Below are positions 34,856 through 42,424 of a stretch of 42,424 nt of DNA, piece after piece. The position numbers and the translations under genes are program-made. Origin of the DNA: Granulosicoccus sp. (GTDB taxonomy: Bacteria; Pseudomonadota; Gammaproteobacteria; Granulosicoccales; Granulosicoccaceae); assembly GCA_023300375.1 (NCBI GenBank), contig JALZWO010000201.1:1-42424 (forward strand), given 5' to 3'. Under the pieces are notes generated by a model that worked only from the letters and a program-made list of their open reading frames with translations, did not search any database and had not been told where the DNA came from. Positions within the stretch are counted from its first letter, which is position 1, and every line of letters begins with the position of its first letter.

Positions 34856-35889
34856 ATGCCATCTTTGATGACGAGCCCGTTCCGGGCTATCCGCTGCCCA
34901 TTCTTCCCGGTCACAGTTCACCTGGCCGACTCGAGCGCATGCTGCGCTCAGGTCAGTTTGTAGTTACCACTGAACTGGCACCACCAGATAGCGCAGACCC
35001 AGCTCTAGTATATGAACGTGCTGCCTACTTCGATGGTTATGTGGATGCCATCAATGCCACCGATGGCAGTGGGGCACATTGCCACATGGGTTCGCTAGCA
35101 GTATGTGCTCTGCTAACACGCTTGGGCTATTCACTGATTCAGCAAATCTCTTGCCGCGACAAAAACCGCATCGCCATACAGGGTGACATTCTGGGTGGCG
35201 CCGCTATGGGCGTTTGCAGCATGCTTTGTTTATCTGGCGATGGTGTTCAAACAGGGGATCACCCTGAAGCCAAACCAGTGTTCGATCTTGACTGTATGAG
35301 CTTGTTGGATATCGCCCGTACCATGCGCGACAAATCCACGTTTCAAAGTGGCCGTCCCCTGACCGATCCACCACGCGTGTTTCTGGGAGCTGCCGCCAAT
35401 CCGTTCGTCGAACCCTTCGATTGGCGACCATTGAGGCTAGCTAAAAAAGTCGCTGCGGGCGCCCAGTTTGTACAAACTCAATACTGCTATGACGTGCCTC
35501 GGCTGCGTGAGTACATGAAGCAAGTGATCGATCTGGGTCTCAGCGAAAAGGTCTTCATTATCATAGGCGTTGGGCCCATTGCCTCTGCACGCACCGGTGA
35601 CTGGATTCGTAAGAACGTTCCTGGTGTTCACATACCCGATAGCGTCATTGAACGCCTACAAGGTGCTGATGATCAAAAGGCTGAAGGACAAGCTTTATGC
35701 GTCGAACTTATGCAAGAGATCAGTGAAATTGACGGTGTTGATGGCTTACACGTCATGGCGTACCGGCAAGAAAAATCAGTACCAGATTTGGTAAAACGCT
35801 CGGGCGTTCTCAACGGCCGCACACCTTGGCATCCTCGTCTTTACGAAGGCGACATGACTGTCCAGCAACACATGGAAAACATCCAATGA
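34852..35889 (+). CDS. metF: Methylenetetrahydrofolate reductase
   Basis: The 345-residue product is a MetF-type TIM barrel: 'FVVTTELAPPDSADP' at the N terminus, 'DAINATDGSGAHCHMGSLA', 'LSGDGVQTGDHPEAKPVFDLD' and 'GAQFVQTQYCYD'. MetF interconverts methylene-THF and methyl-THF with FAD. Placed between a MetV-like partner and a methyl-THF:corrinoid methyltransferase, it probably oxidises methyl-THF made from methyl-corrinoid, rather than serving methionine synthesis. Both ends overlap neighbours (ATGA) by 4 bp. Confidence 0.92.
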   Translation: MNAIFDDEPVPGYPLPILPGHSSPGRLERMLRSGQFVVTTELAPPDSADPALVYERAAYFDGYVDAINATDGSGAHCHMGSLAVCALLTRLGYSLIQQISCRDKNRIAIQGDILGGAAMGVCSMLCLSGDGVQTGDHPEAKPVFDLDCMSLLDIARTMRDKSTFQSGRPLTDPPRVFLGAAANPFVEPFDWRPLRLAKKVAAGAQFVQTQYCYDVPRLREYMKQVIDLGLSEKVFIIIGVGPIASARTGDWIRKNVPGVHIPDSVIERLQGADDQKAEGQALCVELMQEISEIDGVDGLHVMAYRQEKSVPDLVKRSGVLNGRTPWHPRLYEGDMTVQQHMENIQ

Positions 35890-36791
35890 CTAACACGGTA
35901 ATCAGCTCTGCAACCCGGGAACACATAATCGGACCAGACCATCCGTTCACAATCATTGGTGAGCGCATTAACCCAACCGGGCGTAAAATTTTAGCCGAAG
36001 AAATGAAAGCTGGTGATTTCAGCCGTGTAGAGGCTGATGCCTTGGCGCAAGTGGCAGCCGGCGCGCAGATGCTGGACGTTAACGCCGGTATTCCACTAGC
36101 TGACGAACCTGCGCTTCTGGCACAAGCCATAAAGCTGGTTCAATCCATCACCGATGTACCGCTATCTATTGACTCTTCTATCATCGAAGCGCTTGAAGCT
36201 GGACTCGGCGTCTACCAAGGCAAAGCACTCGTCAATTCTGTCACAGGTGAAGATGAAGTATTGGAACGGGTACTGCCACTCGTAGCCAAATACAAAGCGG
36301 CTGTTGTCGCTATTTCCAACGACGAAACCGGCATTTCAGAAGATCCTGAAGAACGCTTCAAAGTTGCAAAGAAAATTGTTGAACGTGCCGCTGATTTTGG
36401 TATTCCTGCCTCCGATGTCGTCATTGACCCATTGGTTATGCCTATTGGTGCCATGCGCTTTGCGGGTCGGCAAGTCTTTGATATCCTCGGACGAATTCGC
36501 AAAGAATTGGGTTGTAACACTACCTGTGGCGCCTCAAATGTCAGTTTTGGTTTACCTGAAAGAAACGGTATCAACGGCGCTTTCCTCTCTATGGCTATCA
36601 GCTCCGGTATGACGTCTGCTATCACCAATCCCGTACACGAAGAAGTGATGCGTTCGGTTATGGCAGCAGATGTTTTGATGGGTAACGATGCCGACTGCCT
36701 AGCGTGGATACGAAAGTATCGCGCGCCTGCAGCAGAGGGAGAGGTAGGCGCACGCGGACGTCGTACTAGTCGTCGCAAACGTCCGAGCTAG
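35886..36791 (+). CDS. Methyltetrahydrofolate:corrinoid methyltransferase (pterin-binding, AcsE/MtgA-like)
   Basis: The start at ATG 35886 overlaps the metF stop (ATGA); a longer frame from 35826 only covers metF. The ~301-residue protein has the pterin-binding TIM barrel: 'FTIIGERINPTGRK', 'AQMLDVNAGIP', 'PLSIDSSI', 'GKALVNSVTGE', 'VVAISNDETGI' and 'NTTCGASNVSFGLPER'. Homologues move the methyl group between THF and the corrinoid protein; the gene order suggests that here it goes to THF. The last ~15 residues are Arg/Lys-rich (RGRRTSRRKRPS), beyond the barrel. Confidence 0.93.
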   Translation: MTNTVISSATREHIIGPDHPFTIIGERINPTGRKILAEEMKAGDFSRVEADALAQVAAGAQMLDVNAGIPLADEPALLAQAIKLVQSITDVPLSIDSSIIEALEAGLGVYQGKALVNSVTGEDEVLERVLPLVAKYKAAVVAISNDETGISEDPEERFKVAKKIVERAADFGIPASDVVIDPLVMPIGAMRFAGRQVFDILGRIRKELGCNTTCGASNVSFGLPERNGINGAFLSMAISSGMTSAITNPVHEEVMRSVMAADVLMGNDADCLAWIRKYRAPAAEGEVGARGRRTSRRKRPS

Positions 36792-36806
36792 AAATCAAAC
36801 TTCATT

Positions 36807-38813
36807 ATGAGCACAGACAACGACCAAGCTTTAGTCGTCTTTACACCCAGCGGCAAACGCGGCAGCTTTCCTATAGGCACATCGGTGTTGCAAGCTGCAC
36901 GAGAACTGGGTGTCGACCTTGAATCCATTTGCGGTGGTCGAGGCCTGTGTGGTCGTTGCCAGGTTATTTGCCCAGAGGGCGAATTCCCCAAACACAATAT
37001 CGTCTCTTCACCTAGCCATTTAAGTGAAGCCACTCGTGTTGAAGCTCGCTACCAGCGCATTAACGGAGACTTTGTTGACGCGCGCAGGCTCGGTTGCCAA
37101 GCCAATATACAAGGCGATTTAGTCGTCGATGTACCGGCTGATAGTCAAGTGCACAAACAGGTTATTCGCAAGGCACTGAGTCATGCAAACATGCGAGTCA
37201 ACCCTGCAGTACGATTGTATGTGGTGGATGTTCGTGAACCTGATATGCATGATCCATCAGGCGATTTACGACGCTTGAAAGAGGCCCTGAACGATGAGTG
37301 GAATTTAACTGATTTGCACGCCGGCCTGCCGCTGATCCAGCAACTTCAAACGGCGCTGCGTGCTGGCAAATGGCAGGTTACCGTGGCGATCCATCAAGAT
37401 CGAGACTTACTCGCCGTATGGCCCGGGTTCAAGCAAGTCATCTACGGCCTGGCTATAGATGTCGGTTCAACGACCATCGCTGGCCATTTGATTGAACTCA
37501 GTACCGGCAAGGTGCTGGCCAGTAACGGTGCAATGAACCCACAAATTCGTTTTGGTGAAGATTTAATGAGTCGCGTGTCTTACGTCATGATGAATCCCGA
37601 AGGCGATAAAGACATGACCGATGCAGTCATTGGTGCCATCAATTCGCTTGTCACTGATGTCAGTGAACAAGCGGCAATAGCGCGTGAAGATATTCTGGAA
37701 TTCAGTTTTGTCGCAAATCCAGTAATGCATCACCTGCTTCTGGGCATTAATCCCGTTGAGTTGGGTGGAGCGCCTTTTGCGCTGGCTACCGATGAGTCGT
37801 TAACACTCGATGCCGCCAGTATGGGGATCACCGCCCACGCACAAGCCAAGGCTTATTTATTACCCTGTGTGGCGGGACATGTTGGCGCTGATACCGCAGG
37901 CGTTGTGCTTTCAGAGCAACCAGAAAAGCTTGATGCGCTAACACTTATAGTTGATGTAGGCACCAATGCCGAAATCGTCTTGGGTAACGCGCAGCGCCTC
38001 TTGGCATGTTCCAGCCCCACGGGCCCAGCTTTTGAAGGCGCACAAATTAGTGGTGGGCAACGTGCAGCGCCAGGTGCCATTGAACGCGTTCGAATTGACC
38101 CTGACACGCTCGAACCACGCTTTAGCGTTATCGGCTCTACCACGTGGTCAAACGAGCCGAATTTTGCTGAGGATACTGCCAGCACAGGGGTTACCGGTAT
38201 CTGCGGCTCAGGTATCATCGAGGTGGTTGCCGAGATGTTTCTAGCGGGCATCATTAACACCGATGGTGTACTGGATGGTGCGCTTGCCGTGCGCAGCCCA
38301 CGTATTGTGGCGCATGATCGAACATTCTCCTATGTGCTTCATGAAGGTGATGTAAGCGTGTGCATCACGCAAAACGATGTTCGGCAAATACAGCTGGCCA
38401 AAGCTGCTTTGTATGCGGGAGTGCGCTTACTAATGGACAGACTAGGCATTGAGTCAGTTGACCGGATCAGGTTGGCGGGCGCCTTCGGTAGTCACATTGA
38501 TGTCAAGTACGCCATGGTTCTCGGGCTTATTCCAGATTGTGCTCTAGAGGCTGTTGACTCGGCAGGCAATGCAGCGGGCACTGGGGCGTTAATTGCACTA
38601 CTTGATAAAGATGCACGAGCAAATATTGAGAGCATTGTGCGCAGCATCGAAAAAGTAGAAACGGCTGTTGAGCCTGCCTTCCAACAACATTTTGTAGAGG
38701 CCATGGCATTCCCTCACAAAACCGCTGAGTTCACACAGCTTGGGAAAGTGGTCAATCTGCCAACGCCAACTACATCACAACCTACACGACGAAGACGCAG
38801 CAGACGCACCTGA
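36807..38813 (+). CDS. RACo-type corrinoid activation protein (ferredoxin + ASKHA ATPase)
   Basis: The 668 residues start with a [2Fe-2S] ferredoxin domain whose ligands are Cys42, Cys48, Cys51 ('CGGRGLCGRC') and Cys97 ('LGCQAN'). A linker (about 120-210) precedes an ASKHA-type ATPase region ('YGLAIDVGSTTIAGHLIEL', 'VDVGTNAEIVLGN', 'GPAFEGAQISGGQRAAPGAIE', 'ICGSGIIEVVAEM'). This is the layout of the reductive activator of corrinoid proteins in Carboxydothermus and acetogens, which uses ATP and an electron to return inactive Co(II) to Co(I). It ends in an Arg-rich tail (TRRRRSRRT). Last gene of the operon, 15 bp after the methyltransferase. Confidence 0.92.
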   Translation: MSTDNDQALVVFTPSGKRGSFPIGTSVLQAARELGVDLESICGGRGLCGRCQVICPEGEFPKHNIVSSPSHLSEATRVEARYQRINGDFVDARRLGCQANIQGDLVVDVPADSQVHKQVIRKALSHANMRVNPAVRLYVVDVREPDMHDPSGDLRRLKEALNDEWNLTDLHAGLPLIQQLQTALRAGKWQVTVAIHQDRDLLAVWPGFKQVIYGLAIDVGSTTIAGHLIELSTGKVLASNGAMNPQIRFGEDLMSRVSYVMMNPEGDKDMTDAVIGAINSLVTDVSEQAAIAREDILEFSFVANPVMHHLLLGINPVELGGAPFALATDESLTLDAASMGITAHAQAKAYLLPCVAGHVGADTAGVVLSEQPEKLDALTLIVDVGTNAEIVLGNAQRLLACSSPTGPAFEGAQISGGQRAAPGAIERVRIDPDTLEPRFSVIGSTTWSNEPNFAEDTASTGVTGICGSGIIEVVAEMFLAGIINTDGVLDGALAVRSPRIVAHDRTFSYVLHEGDVSVCITQNDVRQIQLAKAALYAGVRLLMDRLGIESVDRIRLAGAFGSHIDVKYAMVLGLIPDCALEAVDSAGNAAGTGALIALLDKDARANIESIVRSIEKVETAVEPAFQQHFVEAMAFPHKTAEFTQLGKVVNLPTPTTSQPTRRRRSRRT

Positions 38814-38902
38814 ATAATTCCAGCTAGGTCGATGAGAGACAATTTGTAAGGCGGGGAGCAGTCTATACTTATGGATGCTTCAGGATTCGCGGTATCAGAA
38901 AT

Positions 38903-40549
38903 ATGGAACGTGTAATACAAGTAGGTGCATTAATAGATTCGGCTACACCTGCGCACTGGGTTGCAACGATTCTCCAAAATGTTCAGCAGCACCCGAAAAT
39001 GAGCCTGTGCGTTGCCATTGCCGAGCCACAAGAACAAGCCTTTGAAAACACCGAAACGTTGGCGGCGCGACTTGCTCACTGGCTACTCCATAACGTAGTC
39101 GACTCTCCGCATTTCTCGCACGATCCTTGGGAGCCTCTATCACCATCTGATGAAATTAGTATGGTCTCATTGCAAGAGAATCCTGAATTGTTTGAACAGT
39201 GTGACGTCATAATCTGCCTAACAAGAACGCATCCGAGCCATCGTCTCACGCAAGCACCCATTCCCACGTGGAGTGCGGCGCTGCCCATGCTTGACCAGGG
39301 CATACAGCGATCACTCATAACGCGTGCGCCTTTTATTTGGTCACACCTATGGGAACTACAGTTCAACGAAGACGCAGGTAAGTGTCTAAATGAAAGACTT
39401 GCCTCGCATTCACTACCCTGCCAAACCTATTCTATTAGTGATCTGCGGCGGCTTACCTATAGTGCACTACCCAGTGTTTTTATGTCACGCCTTAACTGGT
39501 TAGCCAACAGTAATAATCACAAGCTTGACTCCGTTGATGTTCAGCAAATTAATCAAGGAGTATTTGAAGAAGATATACATCTGGCAAAAGAAGATGCAAA
39601 TTATATTGAACTCAACAATAACAAACAGCTCGACAAAACCACTACGCTGTTAATTCAGAGCGTAAAGCTACTGATGAAAAAAACATTTGAACGTATTCAT
39701 CGCAAACTCTTTACGGAGCGCTGGCAGATTGCCATCGCCAGGTCATCAGACGGAACCACACAAAGCTTGGCAGATATTGCAACAATTCCGGTCCACGATT
39801 TCAAGAGCATCACCCAAACCAGTGATGTGGCATGGGCAGATCCACATCTGATAAAGCATCAGGCGGACTTGTATGTATTCTTTGAGCGCATGCATGAGCA
39901 CAATACCCACGCCCACATCGCCTACGCCAAGCTTGACGAAAACGGCCACATTATCAACAAAGGAACAGCACTTACAGCTGCGCACCATCTATCGTTTCCC
40001 TACGTTTTTGAGCACGCGGGTGATTGCTACATGATTCCTGAAACAGCATCATTAAACAGTGTGAGTTTGTACCGGTCCGCAACATTTCCAGATCAGTGGG
40101 AACACCACGCCACATTGCTCAAAGACATTAACGCTGCAGACTCGGTGCTGATACAACACAACAGCCTGTGGTGGATGTTTACCAACTGCCAATCCCACCG
40201 AAGTGTCGATGAGCGAGATGAATTGCACATTTACTACGCTGATGATTTATGTGGGCCGTGGCAAGCGCATGCTCTTAACCCGGTGATAACCGGCGTAGAC
40301 CGATCACGCATGGCAGGTCCCATAGTTCGCGAAAACGACAAGCTGTACCGCATAAGCCAGTATGGGGCCTGGCGATATGGCCACGGTATAAACACCAGTC
40401 GCATAGACGAGCTCACACCTACGAGCTACCACGAAACTGCCGTGTCTCGCAATATTCCTGACAAAAATGTGGAATGGGTGGGTTGCCATTCACTGTGTCA
40501 GATTGGTGATTTAACCGTTATAGACAGAGCTCGTCACAGTCGCCGTTAG
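38903..40549 (+). CDS. Glycan-related beta-propeller protein (GINT1-N-like) with degraded formyltransferase-like N-domain
   Basis: The 548-residue protein has two parts. From about residue 270, 'WQIAIARSSDG', 'WADPHLIKHQADLYVFFERM', 'IAYAKLDENGHI', 'LSFPYVFEHAGDCYMIPETAS', 'HNSLWWMFTN' and 'WQAHALNPVITGVDRSRMAGP' match the five-bladed propeller seen at the N terminus of plant glucosamine inositolphosphorylceramide transferases and in bacterial polysaccharide genes. Bacterial homologues usually carry a formyltransferase-like domain in front; residues 1-200 resemble its start but lack the catalytic His-rich motif, so that part is probably inactive. A glycan-binding or glycan-modifying role is inferred. 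No signal peptide. Substrate unknown. Confidence 0.75.
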   Translation: MERVIQVGALIDSATPAHWVATILQNVQQHPKMSLCVAIAEPQEQAFENTETLAARLAHWLLHNVVDSPHFSHDPWEPLSPSDEISMVSLQENPELFEQCDVIICLTRTHPSHRLTQAPIPTWSAALPMLDQGIQRSLITRAPFIWSHLWELQFNEDAGKCLNERLASHSLPCQTYSISDLRRLTYSALPSVFMSRLNWLANSNNHKLDSVDVQQINQGVFEEDIHLAKEDANYIELNNNKQLDKTTTLLIQSVKLLMKKTFERIHRKLFTERWQIAIARSSDGTTQSLADIATIPVHDFKSITQTSDVAWADPHLIKHQADLYVFFERMHEHNTHAHIAYAKLDENGHIINKGTALTAAHHLSFPYVFEHAGDCYMIPETASLNSVSLYRSATFPDQWEHHATLLKDINAADSVLIQHNSLWWMFTNCQSHRSVDERDELHIYYADDLCGPWQAHALNPVITGVDRSRMAGPIVRENDKLYRISQYGAWRYGHGINTSRIDELTPTSYHETAVSRNIPDKNVEWVGCHSLCQIGDLTVIDRARHSRR

Positions 40550-40575
40550 TGGGTTAGACTTCGGTGGGGTTCACA

Positions 40576-40634
40576 GCCCGACTCGGGCGCTGACAACGAC
40601 GAGTCGATTACCTATTTGTCTTGTGTCCAAATAG
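40576..40634 (+). promoter_or_regulatory. Nested inverted repeats before the FAD oxidase gene
   Basis: GCCCG/CGGGC (40576-40588) and CGACTC/GAGTCG (40579-40584 with 40601-40606) share bases, so only one can form at a time. A third, perfect repeat CTATTTG/CAAATAG (40612-40618, 40628-40634) ends 10 nt before the start codon at 40645. They could be an attenuator or a regulator-binding site. Confidence 0.35.
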
Positions 40635-40644
40635 AGCTTTACGC

Positions 40645-41949
40645 ATGCAGACCTCTGAACGCATAGACAACTACTACACCGCTAGCCGCAACGACCACAC
40701 CAGCTACCCTGCCCTTATCGGTAATCACAGCGCTGACGTCGTCATAGTAGGTGCAGGCTTTACTGGAGTAGCTACCGCTGTAGAGCTCTCAGAGCGCGGC
40801 TATAACGTTGCTGTTATCGAGGCACATCGTGTGGGTTGGGGAGCCACAGGACGTAACGGTGGACAAGTTACGGGTAGCCTCTCTGGCGATGCAGCCATCC
40901 AGCAACAACTCCAAACCATGGTTGGCTCCGACTCAAAAGAGTTAATGCATCTGCTTCGTTGGCATGGTCACGACATCATCAAACAGCGTGTACAGCGTTA
41001 CAACATTCAGTGTGATTTACAACACGGCCATTTAAACACCGCTTACCGCGAATCAGACATACCCGATTTACAAAAGGCTATGCACAATGCACAAAATGCA
41101 GGACTCTCAGAGCACGTGCGCTGGCTAGACAAAACCGAGGTGCAAGAAAAGCTAGCGACACCGCTCTATCACGGCGGGGTACTCAACCACTACAACATGC
41201 ATTTGCATTCCCTGAACCTGTGTTTGGGTGAAGCGGCAGCAGCACATTCATTAGGCGCAACACTCTATGAACAGTCGCCAGTTACCGATATTCAAACGGC
41301 TACAACAGCTACAGGAAAAGCGTGTGTCAAAACAGCCAACGGTAGCATTACAGCAAGCACCGTTATTGTCGCTGGCAACGCCTATCATCGTCTGTTTCAA
41401 CGCCAACTGAAAGGGCTTGTGTTTCCGGCTATTCTGGGTAATCTCACTACAGCACCATTAGGTGAAGACTTAGCCAGAAAAATCAACCCTGACAATTTAG
41501 CAGTTTACGACAGCCGTATGGTTCTCGACTACTACAGGCTCACCGCCGATAATCGATTAATGTTTGGCGGCGGCACTAACTACTCTGGCCGTGATATCAA
41601 CAATGTTGCCAACGCCTTGCGACCGGGATTGGAAGCTACCTTCCCTGAACTGAAAGGCATTGATATTGACTATGCATGGACAGGTACTGCTGGCATCGTC
41701 GTCAATCGAATTCCAATAATAGGAAAAATTGGCAACAACGTGTACTTCGCACAAGGCTATTCTGGACATGGCATGGCGAGTTCACACATCATGGCCGAGA
41801 TCATGGCAGACGCCGTCAGCGGCACACAAGAGCGCTTTGATGTACTGAGCAAACTTAAACACGTGCGTTTGCCAGTTGGCCAACAAGCCGGTAGTGCTCT
41901 GATAGCCCTGGGCATGGCCTACTATCAACTCAAGGATCGATTCAGGTAG
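40645..41949 (+). CDS. FAD-dependent amine oxidoreductase, gamma-glutamylputrescine-oxidase-like (PuuB family)
   Basis: The ATG at 40645 gives 434 residues; a TTG at 40621 is less likely. The dinucleotide fold is clear: 'DVVIVGAGFTGVATAVELSERGYNVAVIEA' with G36-x-G38-x-x-G41, followed by 'VGWGATGRNGGQVTGSL', a DAO-family signature close to PuuB/OrdL. The C terminus has 'WTGTAGIVVNRIPIIGKIGNNVYFAQGYSGHGM'. Such enzymes oxidise gamma-glutamylputrescine or related secondary amines. No other putrescine-pathway gene is adjacent, so the amine is not known. It could also act on N-methyl amino compounds, which would fit the nearby C1 operon (inference). Confidence 0.88.
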   Translation: MQTSERIDNYYTASRNDHTSYPALIGNHSADVVIVGAGFTGVATAVELSERGYNVAVIEAHRVGWGATGRNGGQVTGSLSGDAAIQQQLQTMVGSDSKELMHLLRWHGHDIIKQRVQRYNIQCDLQHGHLNTAYRESDIPDLQKAMHNAQNAGLSEHVRWLDKTEVQEKLATPLYHGGVLNHYNMHLHSLNLCLGEAAAAHSLGATLYEQSPVTDIQTATTATGKACVKTANGSITASTVIVAGNAYHRLFQRQLKGLVFPAILGNLTTAPLGEDLARKINPDNLAVYDSRMVLDYYRLTADNRLMFGGGTNYSGRDINNVANALRPGLEATFPELKGIDIDYAWTGTAGIVVNRIPIIGKIGNNVYFAQGYSGHGMASSHIMAEIMADAVSGTQERFDVLSKLKHVRLPVGQQAGSALIALGMAYYQLKDRFR

Positions 41950-42073
41950 ACGAGGCTTAAAATGAGACTAGGTTTACTCCCTCTGTGTCGATTAGCTCAG
42001 GCTTCAGAATGAAATTGGGCAAATTGGGTTGGCAAGTCTTCCCTGACTGAATCCTCTGGTATACCATTTACCG

Positions 42074-42424
42074 ATGATTGCTCAAACAGAAAAACGAGGC
42101 GGCAACGATCGCCGCATGTACTCGATGCATACGCTTAAAAATTGTGCACTGGCTCCCAGACGCATGCAAGGAAGGCGTACGCTTGATCGAAAATACCCAA
42201 TACTTGATCGATTCGATAGCGGCGTGTTTTGTCTAGCGATTGCTCTGATGATTCTGTCGGTTATGGATTCTGTTTTCACACTTATTATCATCTCTCGAGG
42301 TGGCTCAGAAGCCAACCCGTTTATGGATATGTTGCTCCAACACAGTGTGTGGACGTTCGTCGGCTTCAAGATGTTTCTTACAGGTATTCCTGCCATTGTT
42401 CTAGCGGCCACAGGAAATCTCAAG
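42074..42424 (+). CDS. DUF5658 membrane protein, N-terminal part (cut by right edge)
   Basis: The frame is open from ATG 42074 to the window end (117 codons) and would continue. It has a basic N-terminal part with 'NDRR' and 'RRTLDRK' motifs, then two membrane helices: 'FCLAIALMILSVMDSVFTLIIIS' (about 54-76) and 'FVGFKMFLTGIPAIVLAA' (about 96-113). 'SVMDSVFTL…GGSEANPFM' matches the DUF5658 core, where Asp and Thr in the first helix and 'NP.M' after it are typical. Function unknown; inner membrane. Confidence 0.78.
   Translation, partial: MIAQTEKRGGNDRRMYSMHTLKNCALAPRRMQGRRTLDRKYPILDRFDSGVFCLAIALMILSVMDSVFTLIIISRGGSEANPFMDMLLQHSVWTFVGFKMFLTGIPAIVLAATGNLK

Noticed and set aside
41985-42030. 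tRNA-like 'TTAGCTCAGG' segment
   Set aside because: No acceptor stem, anticodon arm or T-arm could be built around it.
42082-42423. Minus-strand open frame of 113 codons at the right edge
   Set aside because: It is antisense to the plus-strand DUF5658 frame, which has clear membrane helices and family motifs.

Overview
The window most likely comes from a heterotrophic, probably marine, gammaproteobacterium. The reasons are an aspS–nudB pair, a type IV minor-pilin operon of Pseudomonas/Xanthomonas type, a 1,617-residue NAD-glutamate dehydrogenase, and genes for sulfated or acidic sugars. The species cannot be named from sequence alone; a Granulosicoccus- or Arenicella-like lineage is only a guess. 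No rRNA, tRNA, CRISPR array, insertion sequence or phage gene was seen.

Layout. 1–4.4 kb: the end of a peptidoglycan-binding-domain protein, a secreted FG-GAP repeat protein with a GlyGly-CTERM-like tail, and an alkaline-phosphatase-superfamily protein. 4.5–10.1 kb: two different IlvD/Edd dehydratases flanking a sulfatase whose usual nucleophile Cys is Ser. 10.3–13.7 kb: an EF-hand protein, then fimT-pilV-pilW-pilX-pilE on the minus strand with no pilY1. 14.3–20.9 kb: a sugar locus, with a TIM-barrel isomerase/epimerase divergent from a ribose-type ABC transporter (binding protein, ATPase, permease), an RpiR regulator and a ribokinase-like kinase. 21.0–26.3 kb: a spondin-domain lipoprotein, nudB, aspS, an adenosine-kinase-like kinase and a rhomboid protease. 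26.4–32.3 kb: NAD-glutamate dehydrogenase, a small membrane protein and a PaaG-like enoyl-CoA hydratase/isomerase.

32.6–38.8 kb is the most notable part. It is a compact seven-gene operon: corrinoid protein, DUF1638 protein, PF13769 'virulence factor' protein, MetV-like Cys-rich protein, MetF, methyltetrahydrofolate:corrinoid methyltransferase and a RACo-type ferredoxin/ASKHA activator. It resembles the methyl branch of acetogens. In an organism that looks aerobic, it probably works in the oxidative direction: methyl-corrinoid to methyl-THF to methylene-THF. No substrate-specific methyltransferase (MttB/MtgB type) lies in the window, so the methyl donor is unknown.

38.9–42.4 kb: a glycan-related beta-propeller protein with a degraded N-terminal domain, a PuuB-like FAD amine oxidase, and the start of a DUF5658 membrane protein running off the right edge.

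The sugar locus, the dehydratases and the sulfatase fit uptake and oxidation of algal-type sugars. The corrinoid operon fits use of methylated osmolytes or other methyl compounds. Both are inferences. Several perfect inverted repeats sit between genes; one strong plus-strand terminator (about 14.14–14.18 kb) has no plus-strand gene in front of it.
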